Assembly: GCF_003574655.1 (NCBI RefSeq)
Contig: NZ_QNUM01000001.1
Location: 372,001 to 436,000 of the forward strand
From: Cohaesibacter haloalkalitolerans
GTDB lineage: Bacteria > Pseudomonadota > Alphaproteobacteria > Rhizobiales > Cohaesibacteraceae
Reading direction: 5' to 3'
Length of the DNA: 64,000 nt
Numbering within the stretch: position 1 is the stretch's first letter; each line of letters starts with the position of its first letter. A program made the position numbers and the translations under genes. This document shows positions 26,418 to 35,734 of the stretch, piece after piece. The notes below the pieces were generated by a model. That model saw nothing but the letters and a program-made list of their open reading frames with translations, had not been told where the DNA came from and searched no databases.

Positions 26418-29066
26418 TCAAATTCGCTGGGTCTGTTCTTCGGTGTGCGTGAAATAGCGCCGTGTCAGCAGCTCGGTCAGCTGGGGCAGTTTGGAGATCT
26501 GGTTGTTCAGCAATTGCTCAAGGCGACATTCTTCCGTGATGACCTGTTCGATTTCCTTGCCCTGCTCCAACTGCGGTATCTGCGCCAGCTTGTGGCCCTC
26601 GGACAATTGCAGTTCGGTCAGCAGCTCCAGAATCAACCGGTTCTCCTCGCTGCGCAGGCCGATTTCCGGCTCCTTGGGCAGATAGTTGATGTGGTCATGC
26701 AGCGCCGAGATCTGGAAGGCAATGGAGCGCGGGTTGGTCTCGTCAAGCAGTAGCAAATCGATCACCGCCGACAGCGTTGGGGTGATGCGATAGCGCGAAC
26801 GGTAGGTGATGAAGCTGTCGGCAACCTCCAGAATGAACATCAGGCGCCGCGGAGCGTCCCATGACATGCCGGGAGCAAAGATGAGCCGGTTGAGCAGGCC
26901 GGAAAGGTTTTCCGCCCGTTCGATGCGGCGACCGATGTCAAGGAACCGCCAGCCATAGTTGCGGGTCATGTTTTCCATGACCATGCCGGAGAAGGCGGCC
27001 AGCACCATCAGGCCCTCATCGAGCAGGTCGATGACATGGCCGGAGTGCATGAAGCCCGGTTCCTTGAACCATTTCTGGTTGGTGAAAAACTCGTTGAGGA
27101 TGCGCAGGGCTTCCGCCGACATGCGGTCGCGGGTGAGGCCTGCCAGCCGGTGCATGTGGGCAAGGCTTTCCTGGAAGCCATAGGCGCGATCCTTGCCATA
27201 AAGGATGGTGCGGACGAGGCGTTCGATCTCATTCATGCCGCCGAATCCGGCGTCAAACACGCGCGCCTTGGGCGCACGCAGAATGAGCGTATTGAGCGCG
27301 GAAACCACCGTCCGCTGATCTTCTTCCGGTCCGCTGTCCTCATTGAGACGCGCCAGCGCCTGACGGCAGAGGCGGAACTGCCATTCCACGCGCTCGACGT
27401 TGCGGCCGAGCCAGAACAGGTTGTCGGCGATGCGGCTCTGCAGGGAACGTCCGGCCCGGGAATAGGAACCCTGCCGGGCGATGCTGGCCCAGATGCTCTC
27501 GAACGGTTCGGGCTGCTTGTCGGAAACTACCCAGACATCGCGGGTCAGGCCTTCGGGCGAATGCAGACCGATGGCCTGTTGGGCACCGACCGACATGGAC
27601 AGGCCCCCGGGCAGGACGTCATAGCCCTGTTCCTTGCGGGAGCTGTAGAAGCGGATGGCGAACGGATGGGGCTTGAGCTGCTCGCCGGTCCAGCTCGGTG
27701 TGGTCGCGTAGCCGGTTTTCTGCTCTGCCACCATGCTATTGCCGAACAGCATGATTCTGTCGACCAGTGCCAGTTTTCCTGCCGGGTCAAGCGTTGTCGG
27801 ATCCGTTGCCGCGCGCGCTTCACCGGGACGGCCCGAGCCTTCGTGGGCTTCCGAAATCAGCATGCTGTCGAGATTTTCGAGCACATGGGCGCGGCTTTTC
27901 GGGTCGCCCAGCCACCAGCGCGGCGCCTCGTGCAGCATCAGCTCCTCGCCGAGCAGATATTTGCAGACCTTCGGCAGGTAAGGCGCCAGAGCCCTGTTTT
28001 CGACGATCGACGTGCCAAGCTGGTTGGCCATGATGATGCCTTTGTCCCGAATGGCCTGAACCATTGAGGTGGTGCCGTGGACACCGTTCGGGTTCAGCTC
28101 CAGCGGGTCGGCATTGAGGCCTTCGATGGAGCGGACGATCAGGTCGATGGGCTTGAGGCCGGCGAGCGTCTTGAGGCAGATCCGGTTGTTCTGGTAGACA
28201 AGGTCTCCCCCCTCGACCAGAAGATAGCCAAGATAGCGGGCCAGATAGGCATGGGAGAAATAATCCGGGTGCTCCGGTCCCGGCGACAGGATGGCGATAT
28301 AGGGGTCTTCCAGCTCGGTGCGCTTGGTCAGCGTCGATTGCAGCTGCTGAAAATAGGAGGCAAGCCGGATGGCCTTGCTTGAGCGGAACAGGTTGCCCTC
28401 GCAATGGGTGATGGCAATGCGGTTGGCCAGCGCAAAGCCGAGGCCTGCCGGGGTTTCAGCATGGTTATCGAGCACGCGCCAGATGCCGTCCGGGCTCTTG
28501 GCAAGGTCGGCAGCATAGAACTGGATGCCGTTGTAGGCGCTCTGGTTGCCGCGCATCGGCCGCAGATAGGACGGATCGCTCAGCACGAGGGCTGCCGGGA
28601 TGAAGCCTTCGTGCAGCAGGCGGCGATGGCCGTAAAGGTCGTTGTGCATCGCATTGAACAGGCGCGCGCGCTGCGTCAGGGCCACACTCAGCCACTGCCA
28701 CTCTTCCGGCGCGATGATGATCGGGGCCAGATCGATCGACCACGGCTGCTTGTTTTCATTGGGGTCGGCAAACAGATCATAGGCAATGCCGGTTTCCCGG
28801 ACGACCTCGTTCAGCTCGTCCCAATTGGCCTTGCGCTGGTTGGGTGACCAGCGGGAAAAGGCATCGTACCACTGTTGCCAATGGGGCATGATGGCGCCGT
28901 TGACGTCCATCATTTCGTCATGGACACCCAGGAGAGTCTGATAGAGAACCGGATCAGCGAGAGGGGGCTGCATGCTGTCCTGCGCGGTGCTCCCTGACAG
29001 TCTGGCTGTCGGGCTCGCTGCCGGATTTCCTGTCGGGCTTGCTGTCGGATTTTTGGCCGTTTCCAA
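26418..29066 (-). CDS. fused circularly permuted ATP-grasp and alpha-E protein
   Basis: This two-domain protein has up to 882 residues. Residues about 30-530 form a circularly permuted type 2 ATP-grasp domain (ILSPGPEHPDYFSHAYLARY, then VLPGGLSMSV). From about 545 onward it is an alpha-E domain (SRIADNLFWLGRNVERVEW). ATP-grasp enzymes of this type are thought to ligate amino acids or peptides. The Gly-rich segment KPVGESGGYG seen in the separate homologue of this window is replaced by SEAHEGSGRPG, so ATP binding may be altered. The N-terminus holds a short Pro/Ser/Thr repeat (TASPTGNPAASPTAR). The start used is TTG at 29066 with GGAG upstream; an ATG at residue 32 is the alternative. Confidence 0.88.
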   Translation of the reverse strand: METAKNPTASPTGNPAASPTARLSGSTAQDSMQPPLADPVLYQTLLGVHDEMMDVNGAIMPHWQQWYDAFSRWSPNQRKANWDELNEVVRETGIAYDLFADPNENKQPWSIDLAPIIIAPEEWQWLSVALTQRARLFNAMHNDLYGHRRLLHEGFIPAALVLSDPSYLRPMRGNQSAYNGIQFYAADLAKSPDGIWRVLDNHAETPAGLGFALANRIAITHCEGNLFRSSKAIRLASYFQQLQSTLTKRTELEDPYIAILSPGPEHPDYFSHAYLARYLGYLLVEGGDLVYQNNRICLKTLAGLKPIDLIVRSIEGLNADPLELNPNGVHGTTSMVQAIRDKGIIMANQLGTSIVENRALAPYLPKVCKYLLGEELMLHEAPRWWLGDPKSRAHVLENLDSMLISEAHEGSGRPGEARAATDPTTLDPAGKLALVDRIMLFGNSMVAEQKTGYATTPSWTGEQLKPHPFAIRFYSSRKEQGYDVLPGGLSMSVGAQQAIGLHSPEGLTRDVWVVSDKQPEPFESIWASIARQGSYSRAGRSLQSRIADNLFWLGRNVERVEWQFRLCRQALARLNEDSGPEEDQRTVVSALNTLILRAPKARVFDAGFGGMNEIERLVRTILYGKDRAYGFQESLAHMHRLAGLTRDRMSAEALRILNEFFTNQKWFKEPGFMHSGHVIDLLDEGLMVLAAFSGMVMENMTRNYGWRFLDIGRRIERAENLSGLLNRLIFAPGMSWDAPRRLMFILEVADSFITYRSRYRITPTLSAVIDLLLLDETNPRSIAFQISALHDHINYLPKEPEIGLRSEENRLILELLTELQLSEGHKLAQIPQLEQGKEIEQVITEECRLEQLLNNQISKLPQLTELLTRRYFTHTEEQTQRI

Positions 29067-29336
29067 CTTTGTTTTCTCTCCGCGATGCTGGCTTCCTGTG
29101 GAACGCTCGTTCTTCTTGTTATTTCGGATTGGCTGCCCGTTTCCAGCTGCAACATTGGAAATGGAGTTACGCTTTTATCATCTGTTGGGTGAAAATACAA
29201 AGTCGCAGTTTCGCATTCCATGTCCCTGATGATTGCTCAAAGGTCGATGACTGCCCTGAATGGGGGCTGAAAAAGCACAGGGCAGGAGCTGATGGCTCCC
29301 GCCCTGTCGGATCGGTGTCATGCTGGCAACGGAGCG

Positions 29337-32300
29337 TCACCTGACCGAAGCAAGGCGCAGGTCCAGCGTATAAGGGAATTCGGCGCTGTCCTCCAGCTTG
29401 ACCGGGTCGGCATAGCCCGGCGTGTGGCCCATCATTTCGAAGCGTGACAGGCGGCGGCTTTCGGCCTCATAGGCGTTGACCGGGAAGACTTCATAGCCGC
29501 GACCACCGGGGTGGGCGACATGATAGCGGCAACCGCCCAGCGAGCGCTTGTGCCACTTGTCCATCAAATCGAAGGTCAGCGGTGTGTGGACGCCGATCAT
29601 CGGATGGAGGCAGGATGGCGGTTGCCAGGCGCGATAGCGGATGCCTGCCACGGCCTCGTCCTGACGTCCGGTCGGATGGAGCGGAACGGCCACCTGGTTG
29701 ACCGACAGGACGTGGCGCTCGGGATTGAGACCCTTGACCTTGACCTGAACACGCTCGAGGGAGCTGTCGACATAGCGGGCGGTGCCGCCGATGACGCCTT
29801 CTTCCCCCAGAACGTTCCATGGCTCCAGTGCCTGCCGCAGCTCGATCTGCACGCCGTCGTAGTTGACCTCGCCATAGCGTGGGAAGCGGAATTCAAAATG
29901 CGGCGCGAACCAGCCTTCGTCGAGTTCCAGCCCGTGCAGGGACAGATCCTTCAGGACATCGCGGAAGTCCTCGCGGATATAGTGCGGCAGCATGAAGCGG
30001 TCATGCAACTGGGTGCCCCAGCGGACCAGCTTGTTGCGATAGGGCCGTTCCCACATGCGGACAATGATGGCGCGCAGCAACAGCTGCTGGGCCAGCGACA
30101 TCTGGGCGTGTGGCGGCATTTCAAACGAGCGAAACTCGATGAGGCCAAGGCGTCCGGTCGGACCATCGGGCGAAAACAGCTTGTCGATGCAGATTTCCGC
30201 CCGGTGGGTGTTGCCGGTCACGTCGATGAGCAGGTTGCGGAACAGGCGGTCGACCTGCCAGTTCGGAATGAAGCCTTCGCCGGGTAGCGGCACCTGCTTG
30301 AGTGCGATTTCCAGCTCGTAGAGATTGTCGTGACGTCCTTCGTCGACGCGCGGGGCCTGAGAGGTCGGACCGATGAAGGTGCCCGAGAAGAGATAGGAAA
30401 GGCTCGGGTGATTCTGCCAGTAGGTGACAAGACTTGCCACCAGATCGGGGCGTCTGAGGAAGGGGCTGTCTGACGGAGTGACGCCGCCGAGCACAATATG
30501 GTTGCCGCCACCGGTGCCGGTGTGGCGGCCATCGAGCATGAATTTCTCTGTGCCGAGGCGGGCCAGACGGGCCTCTTCATAGAGGATCTGGGTGATCTTG
30601 CTGGCTTCCTTCCAGCTTGAGGCCGGCTGGATGTTGACCTCGATGACGCCCGGGTCCGGCGTGACCTTGATGACGTTGAGGCGCGGATCAAACGGCGGTT
30701 CATAGCCTTCGATATGCACTGGTTGCCCAACATCCTTGGCAGCGTCCTCAATGGCGGCGACCATGGCGGCATAGTCTTCGGCATTTTGCAGCGGTGGCAT
30801 GAAGATGCAGAGGTGACCGTCCCGCGGTTCGACCGAAAGGGCCGTGCGGACGTGGCCGGAGACCTCATTCATCGGGATGAAGGTCTGATGCTCGGTCTGG
30901 TGCCACTGTATTTCAGGGGCTTCGAGCAGCTTGGCCGGATCGGTTTTCTTCAGCTTCTCACGCGGCGTGAAGGGCTTGCGGCGATCGCGCAACAGCGCTT
31001 CCCGTGCCGGAAGAGCCGCATGGGCGGCATGGGGATCCATAGGCATCACATGCGGAAACTGCGTCGGTGGCAGATAGGTCAGTGAGCCGAGTGGCAGACG
31101 GAAGCCAACCGGGCTGTCGCCGGGGATGAGGAACAGCTTGTCGCGGCGGAATTTCCAGACCTCGGACATCCATGACCGGCCATAGGCCTGACTGTTCCAG
31201 GCCTGAACCGGCAGCACGAAACCGGCAGGGGTGCCGAGGCCCTTGTCGAACACCTTGATGATGCGCGCCCGTTCGGCCGGATCCTCGATCTTGTTGTTGG
31301 ACGGATCGATATTGACCGGCAGCTTCTGCTCGACCAGCGAGAAATGGGCCGGATCCTCATAGGCGGTCAGCACGCATTTGGGGTCGATCTTGAGCTTCTC
31401 GGCCAGCTTGAACATGAAGCGCTGGGCAATTTTGGCGTTGGCCGGGGTTTGCGGGGTTTCCTGATCGATGAGGGCCGGGTCTTCCCAGAGCGGCTCCTCG
31501 TCGGCGCGCCAGTAGAGCGAGAAGGCCCAGCGGGGCAGCTGTTCGCCCGGATACCATTTGCCCTGACCGAAATGCAACAGGCCGCCGGGGGCGAACCGGT
31601 CGCGCAGGCGGCGAATGAGATTTTCCGCGTAATAGCGCTTGGAAGGACCAACGGCGGCGGTGTTCCACTCGTCGCCCTCATAGTCGTCAATGGACACAAA
31701 GGTCGGCTCGCCACCCATGGTCAGGCGGACGTCGCCGTCCTGAAGACGGACATCAACCGCATCGCCAAGGGTGTTGATGGCCTTCCACTGCTCATCGGTG
31801 TAGGGCTTGGTTACGCGCGGGCGCTCGAAAATGCGCTGCACGTCCATCTCGAATTCGAATTCCACTTCCGCCTTGTCATGGGCTCCGGTGATGGGGGCGG
31901 CCGAGATCGGATGCGGCGTCGCGGCAAGCGGGATGTGGCTTTCGCCGGTCAGAAGGCCCGAGGTCGGGTCAAGGCCGATCCAGCCGGCGCCGGGAATATA
32001 GACCTCGGTCCAGGCGTGCAGATCGGTGAAGTCATGGTCCGTGCCTTCCGGCCCTTCAAGCGGCTTCACATCGGGCTTGAGCTGGATGAGATAGCCGGAG
32101 GTGAAGCGGGCGGCCAGCCCCAGATGGCGCATGACATGGACCAGCAGCCACGAGCTGTCGCGGCAGGAGCCGGAGCATTTGGTAAGCGTCTCTTCGGGGG
32201 ACTGGACGCCGGGTTCCATACGGATAAGATAATCGATCTTGCTCTCGATGAGGTGGTTGACCTGCACCAGAAGGTCGACGGTCTTGATGTTCTTGCCCTT

Positions 32301-32714
32301 GTGGATCGGTTCGATCTCCTTGAGCAGGGCCTCAAGGAGCGGTGACTTCTTGCCCACTTCCAGATAGGGGGCGAGATCCTTCTTTTCGCCTTCGGCATAG
32401 GGGAAGGGGTAGTGCTCGGCGCTTTCCTCGATGAAAAAGTCGAACGGGTTTATAACCGACATGTCGGTGACCAGATCGACGGTCACGGCAAAGGACCGGA
32501 TCTTTTCGGGAAAGACGATGCGGGCCATATAGTTGCCGAACGGATCCTGCTGCCAGTTGATCCAGTGTTCGGCCGGTTCGATCTTCAGGGAATAGGAGAG
32601 AATCTGGTTGCGCGTGTGGGGTGCCGGTCGCAGGCGGATGACTTGCGCACCCATGCCGGTGGGACGGTCATAGATATATTTGGTCTTGTGCGTCAGAGCT
32701 GCATGAATGGACAT
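29337..32714 (-). CDS. transglutaminase/DUF2126 giant protein (first module)
   Basis: The protein has 1125 residues. The N-terminal 290 residues are a transglutaminase-like domain with Cys184 in GSCRDSSW, His233 in DLHAWTEVY and Asp249 in GLDPTSG, all catalytic residues intact. The remaining 800 residues include the DUF2126 region, with conserved stretches such as LTMGGEPTFVSIDD, GTGGGNHIVLGG and RAEICIDKLF that look like a second, amidoligase-type catalytic domain. The combination suggests both cutting and joining of peptide bonds. It is downstream of the alpha-E gene, 111 bp apart, on the same strand. Function is unproven. Confidence 0.92.
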   Translation of the reverse strand: MSIHAALTHKTKYIYDRPTGMGAQVIRLRPAPHTRNQILSYSLKIEPAEHWINWQQDPFGNYMARIVFPEKIRSFAVTVDLVTDMSVINPFDFFIEESAEHYPFPYAEGEKKDLAPYLEVGKKSPLLEALLKEIEPIHKGKNIKTVDLLVQVNHLIESKIDYLIRMEPGVQSPEETLTKCSGSCRDSSWLLVHVMRHLGLAARFTSGYLIQLKPDVKPLEGPEGTDHDFTDLHAWTEVYIPGAGWIGLDPTSGLLTGESHIPLAATPHPISAAPITGAHDKAEVEFEFEMDVQRIFERPRVTKPYTDEQWKAINTLGDAVDVRLQDGDVRLTMGGEPTFVSIDDYEGDEWNTAAVGPSKRYYAENLIRRLRDRFAPGGLLHFGQGKWYPGEQLPRWAFSLYWRADEEPLWEDPALIDQETPQTPANAKIAQRFMFKLAEKLKIDPKCVLTAYEDPAHFSLVEQKLPVNIDPSNNKIEDPAERARIIKVFDKGLGTPAGFVLPVQAWNSQAYGRSWMSEVWKFRRDKLFLIPGDSPVGFRLPLGSLTYLPPTQFPHVMPMDPHAAHAALPAREALLRDRRKPFTPREKLKKTDPAKLLEAPEIQWHQTEHQTFIPMNEVSGHVRTALSVEPRDGHLCIFMPPLQNAEDYAAMVAAIEDAAKDVGQPVHIEGYEPPFDPRLNVIKVTPDPGVIEVNIQPASSWKEASKITQILYEEARLARLGTEKFMLDGRHTGTGGGNHIVLGGVTPSDSPFLRRPDLVASLVTYWQNHPSLSYLFSGTFIGPTSQAPRVDEGRHDNLYELEIALKQVPLPGEGFIPNWQVDRLFRNLLIDVTGNTHRAEICIDKLFSPDGPTGRLGLIEFRSFEMPPHAQMSLAQQLLLRAIIVRMWERPYRNKLVRWGTQLHDRFMLPHYIREDFRDVLKDLSLHGLELDEGWFAPHFEFRFPRYGEVNYDGVQIELRQALEPWNVLGEEGVIGGTARYVDSSLERVQVKVKGLNPERHVLSVNQVAVPLHPTGRQDEAVAGIRYRAWQPPSCLHPMIGVHTPLTFDLMDKWHKRSLGGCRYHVAHPGGRGYEVFPVNAYEAESRRLSRFEMMGHTPGYADPVKLEDSAEFPYTLDLRLASVR

Positions 32715-32825
32715 AGACTATGTGCCTTTGTTTCAAGCCCCGGATCCCTTTCGGACATCTGCCCATGGACGGATCAGGAAAAGATCAGAATGAAAAGGTT
32801 CGGTTGTGCCGGTTCGGGTGCTGCG

Positions 32826-33851
32826 TCAGGACAAGGTCTGGGACTGTGTCTGTGACTTGGTCTGGTTCTGGCATTCCTCTGCCTCTTTTGACCAGTCTGC
32901 ATGACCGAAGAATGACTGCCCCAACTGTTTGGTGATTTCCATCAGCCGGTTTTGCACCATGTCATTGAAGCCGTGGAAGCGGAGATGCAGATGCTGATCC
33001 TTTGCGGCAGCTTCCAGCTCATACTGCAGCATCTCGACCTCTTCATAGCAGCGGGCAACGCGGCGCAGCTGATAACCCATGTAAAGGTCGTTGAGCATGT
33101 CCTGAATCTCGCCGATACAGTGGGTAAGCGAGCGTGGGAAGCTCTGGTTGAACATCAGGAAATTGGCGACTTTCTTCGGGTCCATCCGGCCCGGCCTGTT
33201 GCGCTGGAAGGCGTGATAGGCTTCGAAGGAGTGCAGCAGCAGCTTCCAGAATTCCAGATCTGCCACCGTCTCGGTCTGGTCGAGGCCGTTGTAGTTGGCC
33301 ACCTGGGCAACCTTGACGTCGAGCAGTCGGCTGGTCTGGTCGGCCCGCTCGATCCACAGACCGAGTTGGTAGAAGCGCCAGCCGGCGTCGCGATAATAGG
33401 TGCCTTCGGTGACGCCCATGATGGCGTCGCAGGTGCGGGCGATGGATTCGCAGGTGCGTGACAGGCGCGCCGCATCCAGATCGCGGTCGCTAAGGCTCTT
33501 CATCTCGTTGTAGGAGACGTTGATATAGGACCACATGGAAACGGAGATCAGCGGCCGCAGCAGACGGGCATTCTCACGCGCCGCCCACAGGCAGGAGAGG
33601 ATGGAGCTCGGATTTTCGCGGTCCGTGATGTAGAATTTGGCTACCTTCTGGGCGGTCACCTGACCATAGCGCTCGGTGAAACGGTCGGTGTCGACATAGA
33701 GGGACAGGATCGAGGCCCAGTTTTCCTGATTGGCGTGATCCTGCCAGAAACCGGCCTGTACATTGAGGATGCGCGCCAGACTTGCGGAGCGTTCGATATA
33801 GCGGGCGAACCAGAACAGGGCTTCGGCGTAGCGACTCAACAGCATGCTCAT
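32826..33851 (-). CDS. alpha-E domain protein (first module)
   Basis: The protein has 341 residues and is nearly all alpha-helical. It begins MLLSRYAEALFWFARYIERSASLARIL, the signature of alpha-E proteins, which always accompany circularly permuted ATP-grasp enzymes. The role may be to bind the acceptor or the product. The tail is a short Gln/Ser/Thr repeat (QTKSQTQSQT). Its start overlaps the stop of the ATP-grasp gene by four bases, so the two products are made together. In the second module of this window the same pair is fused into one chain, direct evidence that they act as a complex. Confidence 0.92.
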   Translation of the reverse strand: MSMLLSRYAEALFWFARYIERSASLARILNVQAGFWQDHANQENWASILSLYVDTDRFTERYGQVTAQKVAKFYITDRENPSSILSCLWAARENARLLRPLISVSMWSYINVSYNEMKSLSDRDLDAARLSRTCESIARTCDAIMGVTEGTYYRDAGWRFYQLGLWIERADQTSRLLDVKVAQVANYNGLDQTETVADLEFWKLLLHSFEAYHAFQRNRPGRMDPKKVANFLMFNQSFPRSLTHCIGEIQDMLNDLYMGYQLRRVARCYEEVEMLQYELEAAAKDQHLHLRFHGFNDMVQNRLMEITKQLGQSFFGHADWSKEAEECQNQTKSQTQSQTLS

Positions 33852-35317
33852 GCGTTGCCTCCGTCATTTGAATTGAATTGGTCCTCGGCAAGCACCCAGG
33901 TATCTTTCGTGCCACCCCCTTGCGAGGAGTTGACGATCAGGGAGCCTTCCTTGAGCGCGACGCGGGTGAGGCCGCCGGGCAGGACCCATGTGCCCTTGCC
34001 GGTGATGGCAAACGGGCGCAGGTCGACGTGACGCGGCACCAGTCCGGTTTCTCCCAGTGTCGGGCAGACCGACAGGGAGATCATCGGCTGGGCGATGAAA
34101 TTGCTCGGGTTGGCCAACAGGGCCGCACGGGCTTCATCAAGCTGTTCCCTGGTTGCCTTGGGGCCGATGGTGATGCCGTAGCCACCGGATTCGCCAACCG
34201 GCTTGACCACCAGTTCGTCCAGATGGTCGAGAGTATACTGGAGGGCGTCCTTTTCCCGGCAGATATGGGTTTCGACGTTGGACAGGATCGGTTCTTCATC
34301 GAGATAGTATTTGATGATGCGCGGCATGTAGGCATAGACCGCCTTGTCGTCGGCGACTCCGGTGCCGAGCGCATTGGCAATGGTCACGTTGCCTTTCAGC
34401 ATGGCGTTGACGAGGCCTTTGACGCCGAGCATTGAGTCCGGGCGGAACACCTCGGGGTCGAGGAAGGCATCGTCGATGCGGCGATAGATGACGTCAACCC
34501 GGCGCGGACCGGCGATGGTCTTCATGTAGACCCTGTCCTCGTCACAGAAGAGGTCACTGCCCTCGACAACGGGCACGCCCATTTCGCGGGCGAGAAAGAT
34601 ATGCTCGAAATAGGCCGAATTGAACATGCCCGGCGACATGACGACCACCTGCGGCTCGTCTTTGTCAATGCAGCCGCTCGGGGCAACTTCGCTCAGTTTG
34701 GAGAAGAGGTTGGTGCCATAGTCTGACACCTTGCGCAGCTTGAGGTCGGCCAGAAGGTCCGGGAAGGAGCGTTCCATCAGGTGCCGGTTCTCGACAACAT
34801 AGGACACGCCAGAGGGTGAGCGCACATTGTCTTCAAGCACCAGAAACTGACCGTTGTCGTCGCGGATGATGTCTGTGCCGGAGATATGGGTATAGACCCC
34901 GCAGGCGGGCTGGAAGCCGACCATGACGTCGCGATAGTTGGAATTGCCAAGCACCAGCTCGGCCGGAACGGTGCCGTCGTTCAGGATGTGGCGTTCATTG
35001 TAGATGTCATGCAGGAAGGCATTGATGGCGGAGACGCGCTGGATGACGCCCCGGTCGATGGTGTCCCATTCCCGTGCTGTCAGGACCCTTGGTATGATGT
35101 CAAAGGGCAGAACACGATCGATCACGTCCTTGTCGCTATAGACCGTGAAGGTGACACCGAGATTGAAAAGCTCCAGATCGGCATCCTTGGACCGGGCCGT
35201 GAGATTTTCAAAATCTGCTTCGTCAAACCTTTTCCAGATGTCTTGCAGCTTGGGGCTGCGATTGGACATCTCGCTCGACATTTCGCAAAAAAATGCGCAG
35301 GGGTCGTAGTTACTCAC
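33848..35317 (-). CDS. circularly permuted type 2 ATP-grasp protein (first module)
   Basis: The protein has 489 residues and the full set of motifs for this ligase-like family: VLEDNVRSPSGVSYV, VVMSPGMFNSAYFEHIFLA, VIYRRIDDAFLDPEVF and the nucleotide-binding VVKPVGESGGYGITIG, ending in LPGGLTRVALKEGSLIVN. It would use ATP to form an amide bond with an unknown acceptor. The start used is GTG at 35317 (SNYDP...), which has AAGG eight bases upstream; another GTG lies nine bases further out. It is the first gene of the five-gene run, so the main promoter should be in the 417-bp gap before it. Confidence 0.92.
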   Translation of the reverse strand: MSNYDPCAFFCEMSSEMSNRSPKLQDIWKRFDEADFENLTARSKDADLELFNLGVTFTVYSDKDVIDRVLPFDIIPRVLTAREWDTIDRGVIQRVSAINAFLHDIYNERHILNDGTVPAELVLGNSNYRDVMVGFQPACGVYTHISGTDIIRDDNGQFLVLEDNVRSPSGVSYVVENRHLMERSFPDLLADLKLRKVSDYGTNLFSKLSEVAPSGCIDKDEPQVVVMSPGMFNSAYFEHIFLAREMGVPVVEGSDLFCDEDRVYMKTIAGPRRVDVIYRRIDDAFLDPEVFRPDSMLGVKGLVNAMLKGNVTIANALGTGVADDKAVYAYMPRIIKYYLDEEPILSNVETHICREKDALQYTLDHLDELVVKPVGESGGYGITIGPKATREQLDEARAALLANPSNFIAQPMISLSVCPTLGETGLVPRHVDLRPFAITGKGTWVLPGGLTRVALKEGSLIVNSSQGGGTKDTWVLAEDQFNSNDGGNA

Positions 35318-35734
35318 GCGATGCACCTTTTTGTTGGCGCTTCAATTGCTCGCGTTGTCTGCTTTTCCGCAGCTATCTGTCTCTGCGGCTTATCTGCCTT
35401 ATAAGCTGTTGTTGAGTCAGTTCCGATGCGGAAAACCGTCCTTTTGAGCCTGAAACGTACTAAATGAACTTTTACGCCTTAAGAAAAGCAATTTTTGGAC
35501 CAAGCGTCATAAATTGTGCAAGGGCCTTTCTTTTTAGCATGTTATGCCGTTTCAATGAGGTCTTCCAACCTCTTTAAAACATTTCCAGCCTAAATTTTAC
35601 CCGAAGTTGTACCGTTGCACATGGCAACTCTGCCTGTACTTTGGGCAACTACTTAAAAAATGCGTGAAATTTGAACAATTGCAAGTCTCAACCGGCTTGG
35701 GGCCGGTGAGACTTTGGCAGGGGATGAGAGCTGT
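35318..35734. other. intergenic region before the ATP-grasp operon
   Basis: This AT-rich 417-bp gap holds the hairpin at 35683-35714 and presumably the promoter of the five-gene module. No gene was found. Confidence 0.45.
35683..35714 (-). terminator. hairpin after the sucrose phosphorylase gene
   Basis: AAGTCTCAACCGGC pairs with GCCGGTGAGACTT (one bulged A) around a five-base loop, 20 bp after the stop. No T tract follows, so it may terminate weakly or protect the 3' end. Confidence 0.5.
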
